DNA of 64,000 bases from an uncultured Clostridia bacterium (GTDB lineage: Bacteria; Bacillota; Clostridia; Christensenellales; Borkfalkiaceae): positions 1 to 64,000 of the forward strand of contig CALVHS010000035.1 in the NCBI GenBank assembly GCA_944328665.1, read 5' to 3'. The notes beneath the pieces are model-generated. The model was given only the letters and a program-made list of their open reading frames with translations. It was not told the DNA's origin and did no database searches. This document shows positions 58,522 to 64,000 of this stretch, one piece after another. Position 1 is the stretch's first letter, and every line of letters starts with the position of its first letter. The position numbers were made by a program, and so were the translations under genes.

Positions 58522-61500
58522 TTATACCATTACGATATCCTTGTCGCCGAGGTACAACCTGAGTTCGTCGCGCAGCCCCCGGCAATCGTTGACGCCCGTC
58601 ATCTTATACCTCTCGCCGCCCCGCTTGATCTTGACCGTCATGTTCCCCTCCGTATAATGAGAAAAGAGTTCGATCAGCTCTTCAAACTCCTCCTCGGTAA
58701 GGGCGCTCGCGTTCAGCCAAAGGGCGTGCTCGCGCGGGGCACGTTTTTTCTCCGCGGGCGTTTCCGCCTGCGGCGTCCCGTCGTATTCCTTCATCGTATC
58801 GAGGATGATCACGGGCGCCTTGTCGCTGTCCAGCTGCATCTTGCCCGACAGGCAGACCACTTTGTCGGGGACGACCGCCTGGCGGATGCGCTCGAACACG
58901 GCGGGAAAGGCGACGCATTCGATGCTGCCGTACAAGTCCTCCACCGTGATGAACGCCATCGGCGAGCCGGAGCGCGTCATGATGCGCTTATAGGTGCCGA
59001 CGATCCCCCCCATCGTCACGGGCGCGCCGTCCGTCAAGTCGGGATAGCTGCGGCGCCCCTCCTCGTCCTCTTCATAATTTTGCAGCTTCTCGCAAGAGAA
59101 GGAACAGTCGGCGAACGCGCGCATGTACCCCTCGAAGGGATGCCCGCTGACATAGACGCCGAGCACCGCCTTTTCCCGCGCGAGCTTGTCGTTCGTCTCC
59201 AATTCGGGGATATTCGGATAGGAAATATCCGTCACGTCCTCCTCGATGATGTCGCCGAAGAGGCTCATCTGCATACTTTCTTTCTGCTTGTTGATCTTAT
59301 TTGCCCGATCCAGCACCCCTTCGTACACGGCGAGCAGCTGCGAGCGGCGCACGCCGAAACGATCGAACGCCCCCGCCGAGATCAGCCCTTCCAGCATGCG
59401 CTTGTTGAGCAGGGACGAACAGCGGAAGACGAAGTCGGGGAAATTTTTGAAATCGCCGTGCGCGTTGCGCTCTTCGATGATCTTTTCCGTCGCGCCGACG
59501 CCCACCCCTTTCAGGGCGCTCAGCCCGAAGCGCACCGCATCCCCCTGCACCGAAAAATACGGCTTGCTCTTATTGACGTCCGGCGGCAACACGGAGATGT
59601 TTTTTTCTTTGAGATAGATGATGTATTTGGTGACTTCCTCGATCTTTTCGATGCGGTTGTTGAGGATCGCCGCCATAAACTCCTTGGGATAAAAGCGCTT
59701 GAGATAGGCGGTGCGGTACGCGAGCACCGCATAACAGGTCGCATGCGCCTTGTTGAAGGCATAGCTGGCAAAACTCTCCATGTCGCCGAAGATCTTCGCC
59801 GCGACCTCCTTGGGTACCCCGCGGCTGACCGCCCCTTCGATGTTGCCCCCCTGTTCGATGTTGCCGGAGATGAATTTCTCCTTCTGCGCCATCAGTTCCG
59901 CCTTGTTCTTTTTGCCCATCGCGCGGCGGACAAGATCCGCCTGCCCGAGCGAAAAGCCGGCAAGATCCTGAAAGATCTGCATGACCTGTTCCTGATAAAT
60001 GATGACGCCGTAGGTGACTTTGAGGATGTGCTCGAGCAAAGGGGTGTCGTACTTGACGTTGGCGGGATTGAGCTTGTTGGCGATATAGGTGGGGATATAC
60101 GCCATCGGCCCCGGGCGGTACAGCGCCACGCCCGCGATGATATCTTCCAAACAGTCGGGCTTGAGCTCTTTCATGAACTTTTTCATGCCCCCTTGCTCGA
60201 GCTGGAACACGGCGTCCGTATCCCCCTCGGAGATGAGGGCGTATGCTTCGGCGTTGTTATAGCCGAGCGCGTTGAAATCGATCTCTACCCCCGTATCTTC
60301 GAGGATATAGTCGCATGCCTTTTTGATGTCGGTGAGGGTGGTCAACGCGAGGAAGTCCATCTTCAACATGCCGATAGACTCCACCTCTTTCATGTCGAAC
60401 TGGGTGGTGATATCTTCACCGTTGCGGGACAGAGGCACGTTGTCGGCGATGGGCTTGCGGCAGATGACCACGCCCGCCGCGTGCATGGACGTATTGCGCG
60501 GCATCCCCTCAAGGCGCAGCGCCATGTCGATGACGCGGTGCAGCTGCTCGTCCGTCTCGTACAGTTCGATAAACTCGTTGTTGCGCTTTTTTTCCTGTTC
60601 CTCGATGTTCTTGCGGAGCTCCTCTTTTTTGTCGTCGGAAAGAGAAGGATCGTCCAGCTTTTTTACGAGCGAGGGGATCTTCCTGCCGAGAAGCTCGGAA
60701 ATGGTGGACTTGCCGTCCATGATCTTTGTCACGCGGTCTGTTTCGGAATATGGCACGCGTAATACTCTGCCAACGTCTTTGATCGCCGCTTTAGACGCCA
60801 AAGTACCGAAGGTAACGATCTGCGCGACGTTTTCCGGGTGATATTTGTTGCGGACGTACTCGATGACCTCCGGGCGGCGCTCGTTACAGAAGTCGACGTC
60901 GAAATCGGGCATGGTCACGCGGTCAGGATTCAAAAACCGCTCAAAGAAGAGGTCGTATTTGAGGGGGTCGATATCGGTGATGCCGACGGCGTAGGCGACG
61001 ATGCTCGCCGCGCCGCTGCCCCTTCCGGGCCCCACGGGGATGCCGTGATCTTTTGCCCACCGGATAAAATCCATGACGATGAGATAATACTCGGCAAACC
61101 CCATGCCGAGGATGATGCCCAATTCGTAATCCGCCCTCTTTTTGACCGCCTCCGAGATCTCTCCGTACCGCCTTTTCAGCCCCTCCCACGTCAGACGGGT
61201 GAGGTAATCTTTGGGGTCGGAACCGTCCTCGGGGGCATAGCCCGGGATGAGCGACTTATCCTTGACGGGATCGCCGTTGTCCTTGAGGTCGAAGCAGGGC
61301 TCTTCCGCGCACTTTTCGGCGATGACCACGGAATTGGAGACCGCCTCGGGGACATAGGAAAAGAGCGCTTCCATTTCTTCGGGCGTCTTAAAATAAAACT
61401 CCTGCGTCCCGAACTTCATGCGCTTGGGATCGTCGATCGTGCGCTTCATCTGGATGCACATCAGCACATCCTGCATCTCCCAATCCTCTTTGCGGATATA

Positions 61501-62112
61501 ATGCACGTCGTTGGTGGCGACGGGCTGAATGTCCAGCTCCCGCGCAAGTTGCAGCAAGAGGGGCAGCACCCGCTTCTGCTCTTCCAGCCCGTGATCTTGT
61601 ATCTCGATATAAAAGTCGTCGCCGAACGTCTCTTTGAGTTCGAGCGCCGTCTTTTTCGCGCCCTCGCGATCCCCCTTCAGCAGCAGCTTGGGGATGCGCC
61701 CCGCGAGGCAGGCGGAGAGGCATACGAGCCCTTCGCTGTGCTCTTTCAGCGTCTTATAATCGATCCTCGGCTTATAATAAAAGCCGTCCACATAGGCGAT
61801 GGAATCCAGCTTGACGAGGTTTTTATACCCGCGCTTGTTCTTCGCCAGGAGGATGAGATGTTCGAAATCGCCCGAGCCGTCCTTAATGGCAAGATCCTGC
61901 GTCATGTACATCTCGCAGCCGATGATCGCCTGTATGTTGTTCTTTTTGCACAATTCGGCAAAATAGAGCGTCGCATACATGTTGCCGTGATCGGTGATCG
62001 CCAGCGCCTTGACGTTGTTTTTGACGCAATGATCGATGAGGTCGTCCACTTTGCACGCCCCGTCGAGCAGACTGTATTCCGTATGAAGATGCAGATGTAC
62101 GAATTCCGCCAT
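58522..62112 (-). CDS. dnaE: DNA polymerase III alpha subunit DnaE
   Basis: A replicative C-family DNA polymerase. The 1196-aa length matches DnaE1 rather than the shorter DnaE3-type error-prone form. It has an N-terminal PHP domain (HLHLHTEYSLLDGA), the polymerase core with catalytic Asp pair in PDFDVDF, the GPGRGSGAASIVAY motif, a tandem HhH region, and a C-terminal OB domain. Firmicutes usually also have PolC, not seen here. It is last in the whiA-crh-dnaE block, 26 bases after the HPr-like gene. Confidence 0.97.
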   Translation of the reverse strand: MAEFVHLHLHTEYSLLDGACKVDDLIDHCVKNNVKALAITDHGNMYATLYFAELCKKNNIQAIIGCEMYMTQDLAIKDGSGDFEHLILLAKNKRGYKNLVKLDSIAYVDGFYYKPRIDYKTLKEHSEGLVCLSACLAGRIPKLLLKGDREGAKKTALELKETFGDDFYIEIQDHGLEEQKRVLPLLLQLARELDIQPVATNDVHYIRKEDWEMQDVLMCIQMKRTIDDPKRMKFGTQEFYFKTPEEMEALFSYVPEAVSNSVVIAEKCAEEPCFDLKDNGDPVKDKSLIPGYAPEDGSDPKDYLTRLTWEGLKRRYGEISEAVKKRADYELGIILGMGFAEYYLIVMDFIRWAKDHGIPVGPGRGSGAASIVAYAVGITDIDPLKYDLFFERFLNPDRVTMPDFDVDFCNERRPEVIEYVRNKYHPENVAQIVTFGTLASKAAIKDVGRVLRVPYSETDRVTKIMDGKSTISELLGRKIPSLVKKLDDPSLSDDKKEELRKNIEEQEKKRNNEFIELYETDEQLHRVIDMALRLEGMPRNTSMHAAGVVICRKPIADNVPLSRNGEDITTQFDMKEVESIGMLKMDFLALTTLTDIKKACDYILEDTGVEIDFNALGYNNAEAYALISEGDTDAVFQLEQGGMKKFMKELKPDCLEDIIAGVALYRPGPMAYIPTYIANKLNPANVKYDTPLLEHILKVTYGVIIYQEQVMQIFQDLAGFSLGQADLVRRAMGKKNKAELMAQKEKFISGNIEQGGNIEGAVSRGVPKEVAAKIFGDMESFASYAFNKAHATCYAVLAYRTAYLKRFYPKEFMAAILNNRIEKIEEVTKYIIYLKEKNISVLPPDVNKSKPYFSVQGDAVRFGLSALKGVGVGATEKIIEERNAHGDFKNFPDFVFRCSSLLNKRMLEGLISAGAFDRFGVRRSQLLAVYEGVLDRANKINKQKESMQMSLFGDIIEEDVTDISYPNIPELETNDKLAREKAVLGVYVSGHPFEGYMRAFADCSFSCEKLQNYEEDEEGRRSYPDLTDGAPVTMGGIVGTYKRIMTRSGSPMAFITVEDLYGSIECVAFPAVFERIRQAVVPDKVVCLSGKMQLDSDKAPVIILDTMKEYDGTPQAETPAEKKRAPREHALWLNASALTEEEFEELIELFSHYTEGNMTVKIKRGGERYKMTGVNDCRGLRDELRLYLGDKDIVMV

Positions 62113-62138
62113 AGTACCCCTTTTGTGTTTTCCGCCCT

Positions 62139-62393
62139 TCAGGCGAGTTCTTCGATAAAGCGTGCGACCGCGGCGGCGGCCGCGCGGGCGTCTGCGCCTT
62201 CCGCCGAGACGATATACCCGTCCCCCGGCACGAATTTCATGGAGATCAACCCGATGATGCTCTTCGCGTTGGCGCGCTTGCCCCCCCGTTCCACCGTGAC
62301 CGCGCTCTTGAACCTGCCCGCTTCGAAAGCGATGCGCTGCGCGTCATACGCGTTATACGTCGGCTTGCGGTAGACGCATTTTACCCGTTCCAT
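62139..62393 (-). CDS. crh: HPr-like protein lacking the catalytic histidine (Crh-like)
   Basis: An HPr-fold protein (84 aa). Aligned with HPr, the phosphorylated His15 region HARPA is replaced (about NAYDA), so it cannot carry PTS phosphate. The regulatory serine region is kept as AKSIIGLISM, which HPr kinase could phosphorylate. This is the pattern of Bacillus Crh, a catabolite repression co-factor, and Crh also sits directly behind whiA in Bacillus. The symbol is by analogy. It starts right after the whiA stop. Confidence 0.75.
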   Translation of the reverse strand: MERVKCVYRKPTYNAYDAQRIAFEAGRFKSAVTVERGGKRANAKSIIGLISMKFVPGDGYIVSAEGADARAAAAAVARFIEELA

Positions 62394-63350
62394 TTATTCC
62401 TCCTCCCCGAGATCGTCCGCGATCTTCACGAGTTTGCGCAGGCGATGGTTCAGGCAGCTCTTCGACACTTGCAGCCGCTCGGAAAGCTCCTTCAAAGACG
62501 CTTCCTTGTCCGCCAGCCTCGCCTCCGCCGTCTTGCGGAGCGTTTCGTCCAGCGCGGATAGCCCCACCGTCTCCTCGATGCGCTCGATGGCGCGGATGTG
62601 GCGCACGGACGCCACCACGCTCTTGTCGAAATTGCGCTGCATGCAGTTCGCCACGCGGTTGATGCGATTCTTTTCGTCCTTTTTGTCAGCCAGCTTATTG
62701 AGCTTTCTCAAAGCGCTCTCCGCCCCGACGAGGTACAAAAGATCGGAAATGCTCTCCCTGCTCTTGAGATAAACGACGAAAGAATTTTTCCGCTCGACGC
62801 AGCGCGCCAAGATCTCGTGCAGCGCCAAAAGGCGGCAGCAGTCGTCCGCCAGAAATTTGTTGGAAAAGACGATCTCGAGATGATAGCCCGAACGCGCCTC
62901 CTCCAGCTGCGGCAGGATGCAGCTCCCGCTCCCCAAAAAAGCGCCTTTGATCCAGGCGACTTCGCAGCAGGGATTTTCCACTACATACTTGTCCACGTCC
63001 AGCCGCAGCCCCACGCCGCCCTCTTCTCTCCCCGCGATGCCCAACTCGCCGAGGATATACAGCGAGCGTTCGCTCAGGCAGGAAAAGACGAGCCTGTCTC
63101 GCCCGCGCCTGGCGTCCGTGGACGCCTGCTCCACCTTGAGTTCCGCGCCGTACAGCTGTTCGAGGATCTCGATAAAAAAGGCGGCGACCTCCTCGCTTTC
63201 GGTCACGAATTCGAAGCCGTACCGTTTTCCGGAACGGATCACGCTGCCCGTCGTGCGCAGAAAGGCTGAAAGCGCCGCCGTCTTGCAGCAGGCGTTTTCC
63301 AGACCGTTTTTTATGATCTCACGCTTGATCTCGCCCGTAAAATTGTTCAT
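62394..63350 (-). CDS. whiA: DNA-binding protein WhiA
   Basis: WhiA joins a LAGLIDADG homing-endonuclease-like fold to a C-terminal helix-turn-helix. It controls sporulation in Streptomyces and affects division and chromosome segregation in Bacillus. The 318-aa protein shows the N-terminal FTGEIKREI, the conserved NPCCEVAWIKGAFLGSGS, and the helix-turn-helix SLKELSERLQVSKSCLNHRLRKL. ATG 63350 follows two bases after the PHP gene stop; an earlier ATG at 63455 would overlap that gene. Confidence 0.95.
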   Translation of the reverse strand: MNNFTGEIKREIIKNGLENACCKTAALSAFLRTTGSVIRSGKRYGFEFVTESEEVAAFFIEILEQLYGAELKVEQASTDARRGRDRLVFSCLSERSLYILGELGIAGREEGGVGLRLDVDKYVVENPCCEVAWIKGAFLGSGSCILPQLEEARSGYHLEIVFSNKFLADDCCRLLALHEILARCVERKNSFVVYLKSRESISDLLYLVGAESALRKLNKLADKKDEKNRINRVANCMQRNFDKSVVASVRHIRAIERIEETVGLSALDETLRKTAEARLADKEASLKELSERLQVSKSCLNHRLRKLVKIADDLGEEE

Positions 63351-63351
63351 G

Positions 63352-64000
63352 TCAAAGGCTCTCTTCCTTGAATTTGCGGAAGCGGAAATCGGGCGTCCGC
63401 CCGTCGATATTGTCGATCCTCTCCCGCGGAACGGGCACGCGGGCAAGAAGCTCATCCACCAGCTTCGTGTCCCCCACCCGGTCGGGGGTATGCGCGTCCG
63501 AATCGACGATGAAGCGCACGCCCGTCTTTTCCGCCGCTTCCAGCTGCTCGTCGGACAGGTGCACCTTTTTGGCGTTGAGTTCGATGTATGTGCCGTGATC
63601 GCGCGCCGCCTTGGCGACTTCGGAAACGTCGCAGAAACAGAGAAAATTCAGGTGCGTGACCGCGTCGACGGGATATCTTTCGATACTGTGGATATACGCG
63701 CGGGTATTATAGCGGACGAGGCTTTTGCTCCCTTCCCGCTTGATCATCGTATAAAAGGCGTTGACGAAGAACATGTTCCAAAAGTCCTTGAACCTCGTGA
63801 ACTTGACGAAGCGGTGGATCCCCATCAGAAAGATGTCGAAATCTTTATAATCGTTGACGGTCATGTCCGTCCTGCCGTCCTCGTCGCAGAGGTTCGCCTC
63901 CATGCCGACATATACGCGCACCCCCGTCTTTTCCGTCGCCTCCCGACAGTCGGCGATCAGCTGCGGCATCTTTTTGCGTTTGATGCCGAACGCCATCTGC
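63352..64000 (-). CDS. PHP-domain phosphoesterase, cut at the window edge
   Basis: The C-terminal 215 or so residues of a PHP protein of the YcdX/histidinol-phosphatase-like group. Visible metal motifs are VGMEANL, GIHRF, THLNFL and DSDAHT; the N-terminal HTH metal motif should lie beyond the window. The frame stays open to the last base, so the ATG at 63996 is not taken as the start. It precedes whiA closely, in a block that in many Clostridia also holds rapZ and yvcK, which may follow outside the window. Confidence 0.85.
   Translation of the reverse strand, partial: QMAFGIKRKKMPQLIADCREATEKTGVRVYVGMEANLCDEDGRTDMTVNDYKDFDIFLMGIHRFVKFTRFKDFWNMFFVNAFYTMIKREGSKSLVRYNTRAYIHSIERYPVDAVTHLNFLCFCDVSEVAKAARDHGTYIELNAKKVHLSDEQLEAAEKTGVRFIVDSDAHTPDRVGDTKLVDELLARVPVPRERIDNIDGRTPDFRFRKFKEESL

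Noticed and set aside
1..64000. Search for tRNA, rRNA, CRISPR, insertion sequences, prophage and att sites
   Set aside because: I found no cloverleaf, rRNA motif, direct repeat-spacer array, transposase, integrase or phage gene. Absence by eye is not proof for small RNAs.

Overview
This 64 kb window is a dense, high-GC chromosomal segment, mostly housekeeping genes on the minus strand, from a Gram-positive-type bacterium, most likely a fermentative member of the Clostridia (Bacillota). The evidence is indirect but consistent. There are SpoVG, a SpoVB-like flippase and a WhiA/Crh-like/DnaE block. Control is of Firmicutes type: T-box, PyrR attenuation, ZTP and THF riboswitches. PflB/PflA suggest anaerobic fermentation. 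MurE carries the DNPR signature and a meso-diaminopimelate dehydrogenase is encoded, so the peptidoglycan is probably meso-DAP type. I cannot name a genus; a Christensenellales-like lineage is a guess.

Layout. 42-1391 is murC. 1543-1815 is spoVG on the plus strand, with strong terminators. 1949-16070 is the division and cell wall (dcw) cluster on the minus strand, in transcription order mraZ-rsmH-ftsL-ftsI-murE-mraY-murD-ftsW-murA-ftsQ-ftsA-ftsZ. It lacks murF and murG, starts at a promoter covered by four 10-bp-spaced MraZ-type repeats, and has an internal promoter before ftsA. 16199-16966 is murI; 17110-17511 is rpsT. 17887-23148 is a polyamine uptake operon (XRE-cupin regulator, potA, potB, potC, potD), followed by a thioredoxin-reductase-like flavoprotein. 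24121-27069 is pflB-pflA behind a ZTP riboswitch. 27330-31264 holds ddh, a YfcE-type phosphodiesterase, galM and galK. 31358-32740 is a TrpB2-type tryptophan synthase beta chain behind a Trp T-box. A secreted polysaccharide deacetylase runs divergently from it and its frame overlaps pyrD. 33799-39934 is the pyrimidine operon pyrR-B-C-E-F-K-D with a PyrR attenuator leader. 40143-42194 holds a metallophosphoesterase and three small or unusual proteins (zinc-ribbon, Cys-rich, LysM). The LysM gene is divergent from spoVB, and both have promoters resembling the sporulation sigma-E consensus. Then follow folT behind a THF riboswitch, a DUF421/DUF4363 pair, uvrBA with a possible LexA box, two paralogous small winged-helix proteins with C-terminal membrane anchors, an acyl-CoA synthetase, an alpha/beta hydrolase, an SH3-NlpC/P60 hydrolase, an HD phosphohydrolase, fruK, pfkA, dnaE, a Crh-like HPr, whiA and a PHP phosphoesterase cut by the window edge.

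Working together: more than a quarter of the window builds and divides the cell wall (precursors by MurA-C-D-E-I, lipid carrier step by MraY, polymerisation by FtsW/FtsI, ring by FtsZ/A/Q/L). Ddh supplies meso-DAP. The pyr operon makes UMP. PFL and the two phosphofructokinases place the organism in sugar fermentation. I see no tRNA, rRNA, CRISPR array, insertion sequence or prophage. The least conventional material is the paralogous membrane-anchored winged-helix pair, the long Gln/Tyr-rich FtsZ tail, the membrane-tailed PotD, the deacetylase frame with no stop, and promoters nested inside upstream terminators.
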